DNA of 64,000 nt from Kordia periserrulae (GCF_003054265.1 NZ_QBKT01000010.1:1-64000); one strand, 5' to 3'; positions 17,522-27,690 are shown, numbered from the stretch's first letter. Notes: generated by a model not told the origin, from the sequence alone. Numbers and translations are program-made.

Positions 17522-18847
17522 ATGATTGCTCCTATTGCTGGATTCTCTAAATTTTCCAAAGAAGAAAAGATTGAATGGCTTGCAAACACGTATTTTCACG
17601 ATAGTGAAGCGGTGACTGCGTTATTGAAAAAATATTGGAATTCAGACGAAAAATTACAAAAACTACACGACGAGTTTATTGAAAATACCATCACGAATTT
17701 TTATCTTCCGTTAGGAATTGCGCCTAATTTTTTGATTAATGATACCATGTACGCCGTTCCGATGGCAATTGAGGAAAGTTCAGTGGTAGCCGCTGCAAGT
17801 AAAGCGGCAAAGTTTTGGCTAGATCGCGGCGGATTTAAAGCAACGGTGTTAAGCACAGAAAAAGTAGGACAAGTGCATTTTATGTATTTCGGTGCTACTG
17901 AAAAACTACAACGCTATTTTGAAAGCATCAAGCCAGAATTGTTTGCTGCTACCAAACATATTACCAAGAATATGGAAAAGCGTGGCGGCGGCATTACACA
18001 TATTGAATTGCGCGATAAAACCGATGACCTTAACGGTTATTTTCAGTTGCACTGCACCTTTGAAACGGTAGATTCTATGGGTGCGAATTTTATCAATTCG
18101 TGTTTGGAACAATTTGCCAAGACATTTGAATCGAATACAGCTTCATTTGCGGAGTTTTCAGCGGAAGAAAAAGACATTCAAATTGTCATGAGTATTTTGT
18201 CAAATTATGTACCGAATTGTCTTGTACGAGCAGAAGTGAATTGTCCTGTAGCAGATTTGACCGAAAATGAAAATGTTGACGCTGACGAATTCGCAGAGAA
18301 GTTTGTTCGCGCGATTCAAATTGCTAAAACAGAACCCTATCGCGCCGTGACGCACAATAAAGGCATCATGAACGGAATTGACGCCGTAGTGTTGGCAACA
18401 GGAAATGATTTTAGAGCGATTGAAGCAGGAATTCACGCGTATGCTGCCAAAGACGGTCGCTATACAAGTTTGACAGATGCTTCTGTGAAAGATGGTGTTT
18501 TTAGATTTTGGATTGAAATTCCATTATCTTTAGGTACCGTTGGCGGCTTGACATCTTTACATCCACTTGTAAAATTGGCGTTAGAAATGCTTGGAGAACC
18601 CAACGCTAAAGAGTTGATGCAAATTGTAGCTGTTGCAGGATTGGCTCAAAATTTTGCCGCAGTGCGTTCTTTAGTAACTACAGGAATTCAAAAAGGACAC
18701 ATGAAGATGCATTTGATTAACATTTTGAATCAACTCGAAGCTACTGAAGAAGAAAAAGCGTATTTTATTAACTATTTTAAAGACAAAACCGTGACGCATA
18801 GTGCGGTTGTCAATGCGTTTTCGGAATACAAATCACAACATGCCTAA
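17522..18847 (+). CDS. Hydroxymethylglutaryl-CoA reductase, class II
   Basis: The enzyme converts HMG-CoA and NAD(P)H to mevalonate for isoprenoid synthesis. Starting at the ATG at 17522 gives 441 residues (MIAPIAGFSKFSK...), the class II length; an upstream frame extension to 17465 is probably untranslated. Typical segments are ITHIELRDKTDDLNGYFQLH, the NKGIMNGIDAVVLATGNDFRA loop, GTVGGLTSLHPLVKLALEMLG and the C-terminal SLVTTGIQKGHMKMHL with the catalytic His. The gene overlaps the following GHMP kinase by 8 bp, so the two are translationally coupled. This is the normal Flavobacteriia arrangement. Confidence 0.93.
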   Translation: MIAPIAGFSKFSKEEKIEWLANTYFHDSEAVTALLKKYWNSDEKLQKLHDEFIENTITNFYLPLGIAPNFLINDTMYAVPMAIEESSVVAAASKAAKFWLDRGGFKATVLSTEKVGQVHFMYFGATEKLQRYFESIKPELFAATKHITKNMEKRGGGITHIELRDKTDDLNGYFQLHCTFETVDSMGANFINSCLEQFAKTFESNTASFAEFSAEEKDIQIVMSILSNYVPNCLVRAEVNCPVADLTENENVDADEFAEKFVRAIQIAKTEPYRAVTHNKGIMNGIDAVVLATGNDFRAIEAGIHAYAAKDGRYTSLTDASVKDGVFRFWIEIPLSLGTVGGLTSLHPLVKLALEMLGEPNAKELMQIVAVAGLAQNFAAVRSLVTTGIQKGHMKMHLINILNQLEATEEEKAYFINYFKDKTVTHSAVVNAFSEYKSQHA

Positions 18848-19778
18848 AAAGAAGTTTTACAGTAACGGAAAGTTATTGCTCTCAGGAGAATATGTCGTAC
18901 TCGACGGCGCCAAAGCATTGGCAATTCCGACAAAGTATGGACAAAAGCTTGAAGTTTCTCAAATAGAATTATCAAATAACATAGAAACACCAACCTTGGT
19001 TTGGAAAAGTTTTGACCACAGAGATGTGGTTTGGTATCAGCATTCGTTTGAAATAGATGCTTTGGGTAAAGATGTTTCCTACTACAATTCGGTGAGTCAA
19101 ACATTGCACGAATTGCTTTCCGAAGCCAAACGTTTGAATCCTGATTTTTTATCCCAAAATAAGAGTTTTGAAGTACAGACAACTTTGAGTTTTCCACAAG
19201 ATTGGGGACTGGGTTCTTCTTCTACGCTGATTCACAATATTGCACTTTGGGCAAAGGTAAATCCGTACACATTGCTTTGGAATGCGTTTAAAGGAAGTGG
19301 TTATGATATTGCCTGCGCAAAACACAATTCACCTATTGTGTATGAAGTTCACAATCAGCAACCGAACGTTTCTGAAGTATCATTTTCACCTTCTTTTAGC
19401 AAACAATTGTTCTTTGTCCATTTAAACAAAAAACAAGACAGTCGAACAGCGATTGCCAATTATAATGCTAAAAAAAGTGCTATTTCTAATGAAATTAAAA
19501 TCATTAACGCGATTACTTCAGAAATGATTCACACACATTCGTTGGTCGATTTTGAACAGCTTTTAAAAGAACACGAACAGTTGATTGGAGAAATTATTCA
19601 AGAAACACCTATACAGGAACGTTTGTTTTCAGATTATTTTGGACAAATTAAAAGTCTAGGCGCTTGGGGCGGCGATTTTATTTTAGCAACAGGAAACGAA
19701 GACACCAAAGCATATTTTAAAAAGAAAGGTTTTACAACCATTATTCCTTTTGATAAGATGATATTATCTTACTCATAA
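18840..19778 (+). CDS. GYDIA family GHMP kinase
   Basis: This 312-residue kinase of the galactokinase/homoserine/mevalonate/phosphomevalonate fold carries the GSGYDIACA segment that names the Bacteroidota GYDIA family. The N-terminal SNGKLLLSGEYVVLDGAKALAIP motif and the ATP-binding GLGSSSTL loop are present. The ATG at 18840 lies inside the last codons of HMG-CoA reductase (8-bp overlap). Context suggests a mevalonate-pathway kinase, but the exact substrate is not settled by sequence alone. Confidence 0.88.
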   Translation: MPKKKFYSNGKLLLSGEYVVLDGAKALAIPTKYGQKLEVSQIELSNNIETPTLVWKSFDHRDVVWYQHSFEIDALGKDVSYYNSVSQTLHELLSEAKRLNPDFLSQNKSFEVQTTLSFPQDWGLGSSSTLIHNIALWAKVNPYTLLWNAFKGSGYDIACAKHNSPIVYEVHNQQPNVSEVSFSPSFSKQLFFVHLNKKQDSRTAIANYNAKKSAISNEIKIINAITSEMIHTHSLVDFEQLLKEHEQLIGEIIQETPIQERLFSDYFGQIKSLGAWGGDFILATGNEDTKAYFKKKGFTTIIPFDKMILSYS

Positions 19779-19796
19779 GCTTTAATACGATACATA

Positions 19797-19831
19797 AAAA
19801 AGCCTGTAAAATATACATCTTACAGGCTTTT
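19797..19831. terminator. Bidirectional intrinsic terminator
   Basis: AAAAGCCTGTAA (19797-19808) pairs with TTACAGGCTTTT (19820-19831), with A and T tracts on both sides. It lies between the convergent GHMP kinase and foldase genes and can terminate both. Confidence 0.9.
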
Positions 19832-19856
19832 TTTTATATGTTGAAAGAACTACTTC

Positions 19857-21971
19857 CTAGTAAAAAGAAGCTCTTCTATCTTCGATTTCTGCAGAACTTT
19901 TCAATGCACCTGGTACTGAACTTAATGCTTTTGAAAGTCGTTTTGTTCTTAGCTCATTTCTTTCCGCTAAGTAGGTGTCTTTTTCAGGTGCTTTTGTTTT
20001 AGAAACTACTTGAATCATATATACTCCTGATTTTCCTTCTAACAATCTTGACGTATCACCTTCGTTCAACGCAAACGCAGTTCCTACTACTTTTGGCTCT
20101 TCACCAACACCAGGAACGTTTGGCGCTTGCATGGATAAAGATGTAGCTTGCTGCTCTGCTTTTCCTGAAGCAGATGCTAAGTCTGCCAACGTACTTGCAG
20201 TAGCATATTTTTCTTTAATCATCTCCGCTTTCTTCTGATTGCGAATAATTGGTAATACTCTTGCTGAAGCTTCCGCCACTGAAGAAAGTCCCGCTGGATT
20301 TTTAGCTGTCAATTGCGCTACAATAACACCACCTTGTACATTAAGACGGTTGATGTCACCAACTTTGGTATCTTCTCTAAATGACCAACGTACTACTTCG
20401 CGCTGTTCTCCAGCTAAACCAGGAATTCCTGTTGCTAATTCTTTGATTCTGTTGGCTTGCTTTACTTCGTATTTACCTGCTTCTGCTAAATCTAAGAATG
20501 ATGATTTGTCTTTATCAGCATCTGATTCAAACTTCGAATATTCAGTAAATAAGTCTTTGAATGTTTCCTCTGAAATTTCAACTTCATTGTTGATCGTTGC
20601 TAATTTTACAACGTCTTGCATGTTCTTTTGGTCTTCAATTTCGATAATGTGGTATCCAAAAGGAGATTCTACCACGTCTAAAGCACCTACTTCGTTCTCG
20701 TATACAAAGTCTTTATAAGTAGGAGTCAATCTTGCAGAGCTAATTGAGTTGAACCAATCTAAATCGCCACCTTTTGCAGCAGAAGTATCGTCTGAGAATT
20801 CCTTTGCTAAATCTGGAAATTTAGATTTGTTTCTTTTAATCACTGCTAAAAGACTGTCTGCTTGCTTTTTTGCTTCTGTTTTTGTTTTCTTTAATTCAGG
20901 ATCAGCTCCTGTAGAACCTGCAAAACGAATTAAAATATGTCTACTCTTCACAGAATCTGGCAATTGTCTTTTTTCTAACAAACGAGAGATTTTGAATCTG
21001 TTTCCAACTTTGTATGGACCGTACACATCACCTTCTTCCATTGCCATGATAGCATCTGCGTGCTCTTTTGGCAATTGGTTTTTATACATAAAGATTTCAG
21101 GCTCGTTTGTCCCTGTATTGATGTTTGCATACGCGCTTGCATCTTCCGCTGCAGCGAATCCAGCTTTCATCTCTTCTAATGCTTGTTTTGCAGTATCTTC
21201 GTCTGCTTTAGAAGGTTTTTCAGGAAAGAATACGTATTGAATATTTCTTGATGCGTCTACTTGGAATTCAGATTTGTGCTTGCTAATGTAGTTTTTTACA
21301 TCACTTTCTCTCACTTCTACCAAAGAGTCTGCAATAGACGAATATGGAATGTTTACATACTTAAACGTAACTTTATCGTTTTCTGCTCTGTATGCCAATT
21401 CCCCTTCTGTTACCGTTACAATAGAACCTGCTTTTACCAAGTTGTCGTACAACTCTCTTTTCGCATTTATAATTGTATAACGCTCTGTTTCTACCCAATT
21501 GTTGTATTCTGCCATACTTTGAGGAGAAAGGTTTTTAGTCGCTTCAAGGTTATCAATATATTCTTTCAGTTTTGCTTCTACAAAAACTCCAGATTCATCT
21601 TGAAAACGTTCTTGGTTTGTAATGTTAGGACTTGTGATTAAAAGATTCCATAATTGATCTTTTTCAATGGTAATTCCTAACTTGTCTAACTCTTGTGTAA
21701 TGAGCGCATTGTTTACTTCCTGATCCCAAAGAGAGTTTACAATTTGCATGGTAGATTGTCTACCTTGATATAAGCTTTTTGCATATTCTACCTGATTCTT
21801 AAATCCATCATAAGAGATATCTTGTCCGTTGATACTTCCTATTTCAGTTGGTTGCTTTTCTCCGCCGCCATTGGTATTGAATACGTCAGATATTACAAAA
21901 GCAAAAAGTGCCAATCCAATGATTAGGATTAGGACTAATGTACGTTGTCTAATTTTTGCAAGAATTGCCAT
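19857..21971 (-). CDS. PpiD/SurA-like periplasmic peptidyl-prolyl isomerase
   Basis: This 704-residue membrane-anchored foldase assists folding of envelope proteins. One N-terminal membrane helix (LVLILIIGLALFAFVISDVF, about 12-31) is followed by a SurA N-like chaperone region. A parvulin (rotamase) domain follows at about 335-440, with the SRHILIRF start and the SPFGYHIIEI end. A second parvulin-like region lies near the C-terminus. It is the last gene of the long minus-strand envelope operon, consistent with a role in outer-membrane biogenesis. Confidence 0.92.
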   Translation of the reverse strand: MAILAKIRQRTLVLILIIGLALFAFVISDVFNTNGGGEKQPTEIGSINGQDISYDGFKNQVEYAKSLYQGRQSTMQIVNSLWDQEVNNALITQELDKLGITIEKDQLWNLLITSPNITNQERFQDESGVFVEAKLKEYIDNLEATKNLSPQSMAEYNNWVETERYTIINAKRELYDNLVKAGSIVTVTEGELAYRAENDKVTFKYVNIPYSSIADSLVEVRESDVKNYISKHKSEFQVDASRNIQYVFFPEKPSKADEDTAKQALEEMKAGFAAAEDASAYANINTGTNEPEIFMYKNQLPKEHADAIMAMEEGDVYGPYKVGNRFKISRLLEKRQLPDSVKSRHILIRFAGSTGADPELKKTKTEAKKQADSLLAVIKRNKSKFPDLAKEFSDDTSAAKGGDLDWFNSISSARLTPTYKDFVYENEVGALDVVESPFGYHIIEIEDQKNMQDVVKLATINNEVEISEETFKDLFTEYSKFESDADKDKSSFLDLAEAGKYEVKQANRIKELATGIPGLAGEQREVVRWSFREDTKVGDINRLNVQGGVIVAQLTAKNPAGLSSVAEASARVLPIIRNQKKAEMIKEKYATASTLADLASASGKAEQQATSLSMQAPNVPGVGEEPKVVGTAFALNEGDTSRLLEGKSGVYMIQVVSKTKAPEKDTYLAERNELRTKRLSKALSSVPGALKSSAEIEDRRASFY

Positions 21972-22067
21972 GTATCTTCAATTTTATCAAATTCAGTGGG
22001 CGAAAATACAATTTCCTACCAAATAATAAAAGAAGAACTGCGTATTAATTCGTTAATTTTCGGGATT

Positions 22068-23345
22068 TTAATCTTCGGAGAGAATTTGCAGTTGAATTGT
22101 ATCAATTTTCGTGTTTGATACTTCTAAAATGGTAAACTTTAAATCGTTGATAATGATGACTTCATCTTTTTGCGGGATTTCTTCTGTTTCGCTTACAATT
22201 AAGCCGCCCAACGTTTCATAGTTTTCACTTTCCGGAAGATTGAGTTTGTAAGTTTCATTGATGTAATCAACTTCCAAACGCGCTGAGAATAGGTATTCGT
22301 ATTCACCAACTCGTTTTTCAAGAAGCTCTGTAACATCGTGTTCATCTTCTATTTCTCCGAATAGTTCTTCTACAATGTCTTCCACCGTAACAATTCCGGA
22401 AGTTCCACCGTATTCGTCTAGCACTACCGCGATACTTTTGCGTTTTTTTGTCAGTACGTTTAATACATCGTTTGCCAACATTGCTTCGGGTACAAATACG
22501 ACAGGCAACACAATACTACGAATGGTTTTTGGCTTTTTGAATAACTCAAACGAATGCACATATCCGATGATATCATCAATTGTATTTTTGTAGACTAAGA
22601 CTTTGGAATAGCCTGTTTCCGAGAAGAGTTTCGCAAGATTTTGCGTCGATTCTCGCAATTCAATCGCCACAATTTCCGTTCGCGGAATCATGACTTCGCG
22701 GGTTTTTACCGCAGAAAATTCCAACGCATTTTGAAATATTTGAATTTCAGAATCCAAATCGTCGTCATCATGTCCAGCTTCCATTTGTTCTGAGATGTAA
22801 TCGCCAAGTTCAACTTTGCTGAATTCTAATTGCACTTCGTCGCCTTCTGTTTTGAAAAATTTTCGCAGTACGACATTCGAAATCCACATGACAAATTCAG
22901 AAATCAACCAAAATAATTGATAGAAAATATAGGCTGGAATCGCCAAGAATTTTAAGAGATTGTTTGCGTACACTTGAAAGAATACTTTGGGCAAAAATTC
23001 TGCCGTTACCAAGATAACTAAGGTAGAAATAATGGTTTGAAACAGCAGCTCGTACTCCACCGTAATGTATTGATTGAGCCACGATGTGTCATGTACCCAT
23101 TCCGTGATTAAATCGCCCATAAAAAATCCATAGATGACCAGTGCAATATTGTTTCCAACAAGCATGGTTGCGATGAATTTTGAAGGTTTTTGGGTAAGTC
23201 GCCTCAATACTTTTGCAAGAATTCCATCTTGCTTTTTTTCCAATTCGATATGAATTTTATTCGCGGAGACGTACGCGATTTCCATTCCTGAAAAAAATGC
23301 GGAAAACAGTAATGCCGTTATAATAATGAGCACCTGTATGTCCAT
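22068..23345 (-). CDS. CNNM/CorC-type hemolysin-family transporter
   Basis: This 425-residue protein has the domain order DUF21 (four membrane segments, about 1-150), a pair of CBS domains (about 200-325) and a CorC_HlyC domain (about 340-420). The PRTEIVAIEL and VVLDEYGGTSGIVTVEDIVEELFGEIEDEHD segments are diagnostic. Homologues export or exchange Mg and other divalent ions, although some Bacteroidota relatives (GldE-like) are linked to gliding. This copy lies in an LPS-export and foldase operon rather than with gliding genes. It is separated by 3 bp from a small membrane protein. Confidence 0.92.
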   Translation of the reverse strand: MDIQVLIIITALLFSAFFSGMEIAYVSANKIHIELEKKQDGILAKVLRRLTQKPSKFIATMLVGNNIALVIYGFFMGDLITEWVHDTSWLNQYITVEYELLFQTIISTLVILVTAEFLPKVFFQVYANNLLKFLAIPAYIFYQLFWLISEFVMWISNVVLRKFFKTEGDEVQLEFSKVELGDYISEQMEAGHDDDDLDSEIQIFQNALEFSAVKTREVMIPRTEIVAIELRESTQNLAKLFSETGYSKVLVYKNTIDDIIGYVHSFELFKKPKTIRSIVLPVVFVPEAMLANDVLNVLTKKRKSIAVVLDEYGGTSGIVTVEDIVEELFGEIEDEHDVTELLEKRVGEYEYLFSARLEVDYINETYKLNLPESENYETLGGLIVSETEEIPQKDEVIIINDLKFTILEVSNTKIDTIQLQILSED

Positions 23346-23348
23346 GCC

Positions 23349-23543
23349 TTATTGGTTTTTTGAATGATCTTCAAATTTTTTCTCGTAATGTCTTCTGAAG
23401 AAAAACATAAATAGCGAAACCACTCCAAAAGCTACAAAAATATAGTCTATTCTTTGTTCGCTATTCCACGTGGTTACTATTTTAACAATAGATAATACCG
23501 CCACTAAGAGATATACGTATTTTGTGTATTTTAAAACTTTCAC
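23349..23543 (-). CDS. Small two-helix membrane protein
   Basis: This 64-residue protein has hydrophobic segments at about 9-24 and 33-48, followed by a basic tail (RRHYEKKFEDHSKNQ). It lies 3 bp upstream of the CNNM/CorC gene and 29 bp after lptC, so it is probably part of the operon. No family is recognised. The tight spacing and normal base composition support a real gene. Confidence 0.65.
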   Translation of the reverse strand: MKVLKYTKYVYLLVAVLSIVKIVTTWNSEQRIDYIFVAFGVVSLFMFFFRRHYEKKFEDHSKNQ

Positions 23544-23572
23544 AGTTGTTTGATTTTGTTTGATTGTTGTGT

Positions 23573-24145
23573 TTATTTGTCTTTTTCCTCTATCGGAATG
23601 GTACTATCATAGATTTCGTGCGCATCAATGATGGTTAGGTTTCTGTTGAAATCGATTCCGTTAGAGCCTTGCAACAGTACGCCATATTCATTGCTCCACT
23701 TGAATTCGCCTTCGGTAAAAATCCATTCGCGATCTTGATCCCAATATAATTGTGGTGCTTCTAATATGTTTCCATCGTGTGTTTTGAGTACCACATTTCC
23801 TTGTAAATCTACTAATCTTGTGTCACTATACAAAATTGCATAGTCGGAAGTTACGACACTTTTGTTGTTTTGTTCGTCAAAAAACTCCAATTCTATTCCG
23901 TTAGGAAATTCCATAAATGGAAATTTTTGATTGGAAAAATCTTTGTTATACGGACTTCGCAGAGTTGATTTTACTTTACCTGAATCGGTATAGATTAAAA
24001 ACATATTTTCCGCTTCTCCGACAGGAAAACGCTTGTTGTACGAAAGCTTTTGGATTTCGCTATAATTGTCCTGACATGAAAAAAGCATTGCCACAATGAA
24101 TATTGTGACAATGCCTTGTAAGATATGCTTTTTATGTAGTTTCAC
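23573..24145 (-). CDS. lptC: LPS export ABC transporter periplasmic protein LptC
   Basis: LptC links the inner-membrane LptBFG complex to the LptA bridge during LPS export. The preferred start is GTG at 24145, preceded by an AAGGA Shine-Dalgarno-like sequence, giving 190 residues (VKLHKKHILQGI...). The upstream open frame overlaps the previous gene and is unlikely to be translated. A lipobox-like AMLFSCQ suggests lipidation rather than the plain anchor of enteric LptC. The C-terminal part has the OstA-like pattern (SDYAILYSDTRLVDLQGNVVLKTHDG). Confidence 0.85.
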   Translation of the reverse strand: MKLHKKHILQGIVTIFIVAMLFSCQDNYSEIQKLSYNKRFPVGEAENMFLIYTDSGKVKSTLRSPYNKDFSNQKFPFMEFPNGIELEFFDEQNNKSVVTSDYAILYSDTRLVDLQGNVVLKTHDGNILEAPQLYWDQDREWIFTEGEFKWSNEYGVLLQGSNGIDFNRNLTIIDAHEIYDSTIPIEEKDK

Positions 24146-24155
24146 AGATTCCTTA

Positions 24156-25529
24156 TTATAAACTTGGAACTCGTACGCTACCGCCAATCCAACAGTTTAA
24201 AGGAATATTTTCGCCTCCTTTGTATCCTTTACTAAATACATCTGATTTGCTTGGCGCAGATTGCATGTATGAACTTACGGTTCTGTCTGCAATACTTTTT
24301 AATGATGGATCTACTTGTCCAGCTTTTCTAGCCATTTCCGCAGCTTTCCAGTATCCTGCTCTTTTGGTAAACTCGTCGTTTCCACATTCGTTTACACTTG
24401 AAGCGTATAATTGTGCAATTTTTAAGTATGCTCCACCTAAAGATGGGTTGTTTTTTACTGCATCTAAGTAATACTTTCTCGCTTTTGATTTTTGACCTCT
24501 TTTCTTAGCTTTTGAAGCGATTTTATATAATAATGTTGCTTTTCTGATAGGATCTTTTTCCATGTCTAACGACTGGTTCAAGTACTCTTCAGCTTTTACT
24601 AAGTTTCCTTTTCTTTCATAGATTCCTGCTAAGTATCTTTTAGAGTTAGCCGATGGTTCTAAAGCATCTACAGCTTCTACCAATTCTACGAATAATGGAT
24701 CTTCATCACAGCCTTTCGCATCCAATCTTCCTGCAGCTCTTTTTAACCAAAGTGAGTTGTTTCTGTTTTCGTCAAAGTTCTTTCTAAATAATGGAATTAA
24801 CGTTTCGCATGTAGATACTTTTTCTACCAACGCTTCCATATTTCCAGAGAAAATAGCAATGGCTTTAATGTTGATATCTGCAGCTTTTTCTTGTCTTTTT
24901 TCTTTAGATGTTAAATTTTGTCCAGCATCTGTCTTAGCAATTAACTTGTTTTTGATTTTAGCCAATCTTTCGCTTTCAGCTTCGAATTTTTCCGTTAATT
25001 CTTCAAACTTTTGGATTAAATCTTCTAACAATACACCAGAATCACCTGTTTGATACATTTTATAGTACAATTCAAAGTACTGATATAAAGACTTTGGATT
25101 TTTAAAGTTTTCCAAATCTTCTTTGAAAGCTTTGTCAAACGCATCGTACTGACTTCTTACATCGCCAATTTCATAATCAACCATCAGCGAACCGATATCA
25201 CCTAATACATCTCCTTTTTTAGTTTTTCCAGGAACGTTTTCAATTCGTTCTTGATACAATTTGATAAGCTCTTGTGCTACTGCTTTTTTGTCAGCTGCAT
25301 CATCAAGTTTTGCTTTATAAATTCTTTCCCCGTATGCATATAGTGCAGAACTAATTGTTGGACAATCTTTTCTTAGTTCATTTAATTGTTTCTCAGCTTC
25401 ATCATAGTTTTTAGCTTTTGCATTTTCAGCAAAGAGAGATAGCTTAGTACTACAATCTTGTGCACTTAAAGTTGTGAAGCTCGTTACGGCAAACAACCCT
25501 GCAACCAATAATGTAATAGTCTTCTTCAT
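24156..25529 (-). CDS. Secreted tetratricopeptide-repeat protein
   Basis: This 457-residue protein has a signal peptide (residues 1-23, ending LSAQ) and TPR-like helical repeats. The repeats are clearest at about 280-400 (KRYLAGIYERKGNLVKAEEYLNQS; ATLLYKIASKAKKRGQKSKARKYYLDAVK). The C-terminus ends in a short hydrophobic GGSVRVPSL stretch. It lies between an outer-membrane protein gene and lptC in a syntenic Flavobacteriia operon. It probably acts as a periplasmic scaffold in envelope assembly; no catalytic motif is visible. Confidence 0.8.
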   Translation of the reverse strand: MKKTITLLVAGLFAVTSFTTLSAQDCSTKLSLFAENAKAKNYDEAEKQLNELRKDCPTISSALYAYGERIYKAKLDDAADKKAVAQELIKLYQERIENVPGKTKKGDVLGDIGSLMVDYEIGDVRSQYDAFDKAFKEDLENFKNPKSLYQYFELYYKMYQTGDSGVLLEDLIQKFEELTEKFEAESERLAKIKNKLIAKTDAGQNLTSKEKRQEKAADINIKAIAIFSGNMEALVEKVSTCETLIPLFRKNFDENRNNSLWLKRAAGRLDAKGCDEDPLFVELVEAVDALEPSANSKRYLAGIYERKGNLVKAEEYLNQSLDMEKDPIRKATLLYKIASKAKKRGQKSKARKYYLDAVKNNPSLGGAYLKIAQLYASSVNECGNDEFTKRAGYWKAAEMARKAGQVDPSLKSIADRTVSSYMQSAPSKSDVFSKGYKGGENIPLNCWIGGSVRVPSL

Positions 25530-25547
25530 TTCTTTAATATTTATCGA

Positions 25548-26861
25548 TTAATTGTATTTTCTTTTTATAAACCACTTATCATTTAAAGATAAACTTATTT
25601 GAAAGTTTACATAATTTTCTTGGATTAATCCGGAGTTCATTGTTCCTCTTCTTCCAAACTCAAAACCAAGGTTTACATTTGATAATGATCGTGATACTGG
25701 TAGTCCTACTCCAAAAGATATGCCAAAATCATTTATGGCTTCGTTGCGCACCATGATTCCTGTGTCTTCATAATGAATTCCAGCTCTATATGTAACTCTA
25801 TCCCAATAACTTGTGAATGAATTGTATTTTGGAATATAAAAACCTCCTGCTTCAATTTTAGAACCGTTTTCGTAGTTTACATTTTCAATGGTCGTAAGTC
25901 CATTTCCAAAATCGCTATTGTTTTGAAGTGTATATTCAGCTCCTGCAAACCATTTGTTTTTTTCACCAATTCCCGCTCCAAAAGCAAGTCGCGTTGGCAA
26001 CACTAAATCGGTTTTGGTTTTATTACCTAAATTCACTTCCTCTACTTGCCCTGGACTAACAATTTCTCCGCCAGCTCCAGTAATGTTTAAAGCTGTTAAC
26101 ACGCGAGAGTTTCTAGATGTGATATCCGATTGCGGTGAAAATGTAAGTGATGTTGTTAACGAGAGTTTGTCATTAAACTTCGTTTCATAGTATGCGCCCA
26201 AATTGTAGCTCAATCCACTTAATTTAGATTCATCTCTGGAGCGTGTTCCGTAGTTTAGTGTTCTAAAGAATAAACCATCTTCATTCAATTCACCTAAAAA
26301 TTCTGTATTCTGGTTTTCAATCGTACCAAAATTATAGTTAATCGTTCCTCCAACAGAGAAGCCATTTGCAATTTTATATCCTAAAGAGAAAAATACAGAG
26401 TTGAGTCCACCTTCACCTTCATACTGCGCAAACTTATATGGAGCCGATGCAAAGCCTGTTTCTCCAATTCCTTCAAATTTATAACCTACGGAAGTATATG
26501 GCACCAATCCAAAACCTACACCAACTTTGTTTGATATAGGAAACGCTACTGCTAAATAATCTAACGAAGTAGACGCACCTTTATCTTGCCCACTATCACT
26601 TTCCAAACGCAACTGATTGTAACTTGCTCCTAGTGTGTAAGTAGTGAATTTTAAGTTTCCATAAGCAGCAGGGTTTTGTAAATTGACATGAATACTATCT
26701 GAATAGATACTTATGCCGCCCATGCTTCTATTTTCTATCGTTCCATTGAACTTTAAGTCACCTATTCCGAGGAATGAATATGGGGAAGACGTTCCTTGTT
26801 GCGCACTACTAATTTGGCAGATGAACAACAAAATTAATAATCCTAAAAACTTTCTAATCAT
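25548..26861 (-). CDS. Outer-membrane beta-barrel protein
   Basis: This is a 437-residue protein with a signal peptide (1-20, ending QISSAQ). It then shows alternating beta strands with many aromatic girdle residues, typical of a FadL/OMPP1-like barrel (SPYSFLGIGDLKFNGTIENRSMGG). It ends in a basic strand (KWFIKRKYN) rather than a classic C-terminal Phe. The gene overlaps coaX by 8 bp and precedes the TPR gene by 18 bp. The ligand is unknown. Confidence 0.82.
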   Translation of the reverse strand: MIRKFLGLLILLFICQISSAQQGTSSPYSFLGIGDLKFNGTIENRSMGGISIYSDSIHVNLQNPAAYGNLKFTTYTLGASYNQLRLESDSGQDKGASTSLDYLAVAFPISNKVGVGFGLVPYTSVGYKFEGIGETGFASAPYKFAQYEGEGGLNSVFFSLGYKIANGFSVGGTINYNFGTIENQNTEFLGELNEDGLFFRTLNYGTRSRDESKLSGLSYNLGAYYETKFNDKLSLTTSLTFSPQSDITSRNSRVLTALNITGAGGEIVSPGQVEEVNLGNKTKTDLVLPTRLAFGAGIGEKNKWFAGAEYTLQNNSDFGNGLTTIENVNYENGSKIEAGGFYIPKYNSFTSYWDRVTYRAGIHYEDTGIMVRNEAINDFGISFGVGLPVSRSLSNVNLGFEFGRRGTMNSGLIQENYVNFQISLSLNDKWFIKRKYN

Positions 26862-27591
26862 TATATCTAATATATTCTAAAACATTATTCAATCCTTCTA
26901 ACAAGAATTTTGAATTCGCAAATATGGTATTTTTTAACCTTTTAGCCAAGAAATTAGTGTCGCCGCCTGTTAAAATAACTGTTAAATGTTCAAATTGCTC
27001 TTTATAACGGTCAATTATCCCATCAATTTCAGTGATGACACCTATACTCACTCCAGAATGAATGGCATTTTCTGTAGAATTTCCAATGTAATTTTCTGGC
27101 ATTTTAGGTTCCAAAAGTGGAAGGTTTGCAGTTAATAGGTTGAGTGTTTTGTATCGAAGTTGGATTCCTGGTGAGATTCCGCCGCCTAAATAGACTTCTT
27201 TATCGGTTTTAAAATCGTAGGTAATGCACGTTCCTGCATCAATGACCAACACGTTCTGCTTTGGATATTTTGTTACAGCAGCAACGACAAGCGCAATTCT
27301 ATCCACTCCAAGCGTTTTTGGAGTTGCATACGTATTTTGAAAAGGAACCTTCGTTTGATGCGTTAAGGTATGCACTTCAATACGTAGATTTTGTAAAAAT
27401 TGTTGGGTATCGCTACTCAATGTGGTCACAGATGATGTAATCATTCGGTCAATCTTGACATACTCTTGTAAAATTTTTTCAATTTTTTTTTGAAATACTT
27501 CTTTTTTGAAACTTTCGTAAAACAGCATGTTATCTTTTTGAAAAACAGCTACTTTTACATAGGTATTTCCTGCATCTACAATTAAATTCAT
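26854..27591 (-). CDS. coaX: Type III pantothenate kinase
   Basis: CoaX phosphorylates pantothenate, the first step of coenzyme A synthesis. The 245-residue protein has the three ASKHA-fold motifs of the type III enzyme: DAGNTYVKVAV at the N-terminus, GVDRIALVVAA at about 99-109 and DAGTCITYDF at about 121-130. GGGISPGIQLR is the substrate-site segment. It is the first gene of the minus-strand envelope operon and its end overlaps the outer-membrane protein start by 8 bp. Confidence 0.95.
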   Translation of the reverse strand: MNLIVDAGNTYVKVAVFQKDNMLFYESFKKEVFQKKIEKILQEYVKIDRMITSSVTTLSSDTQQFLQNLRIEVHTLTHQTKVPFQNTYATPKTLGVDRIALVVAAVTKYPKQNVLVIDAGTCITYDFKTDKEVYLGGGISPGIQLRYKTLNLLTANLPLLEPKMPENYIGNSTENAIHSGVSIGVITEIDGIIDRYKEQFEHLTVILTGGDTNFLAKRLKNTIFANSKFLLEGLNNVLEYIRYND

Positions 27592-27690
27592 CTTTATTTT
27601 TTAGACTTTGCTAAGGTAAGAAACGTTTTTTTTGCAAAATAGTTTTGTCAAATTTAAAAAACGCTTATATTTGCATCCGCATTTGCGACT

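Noticed and set aside
22068-23345. Gliding motility protein GldE
   Set aside because: The CBS/CorC architecture is shared, but the surrounding genes are LPS export and foldase genes, not gliding genes.
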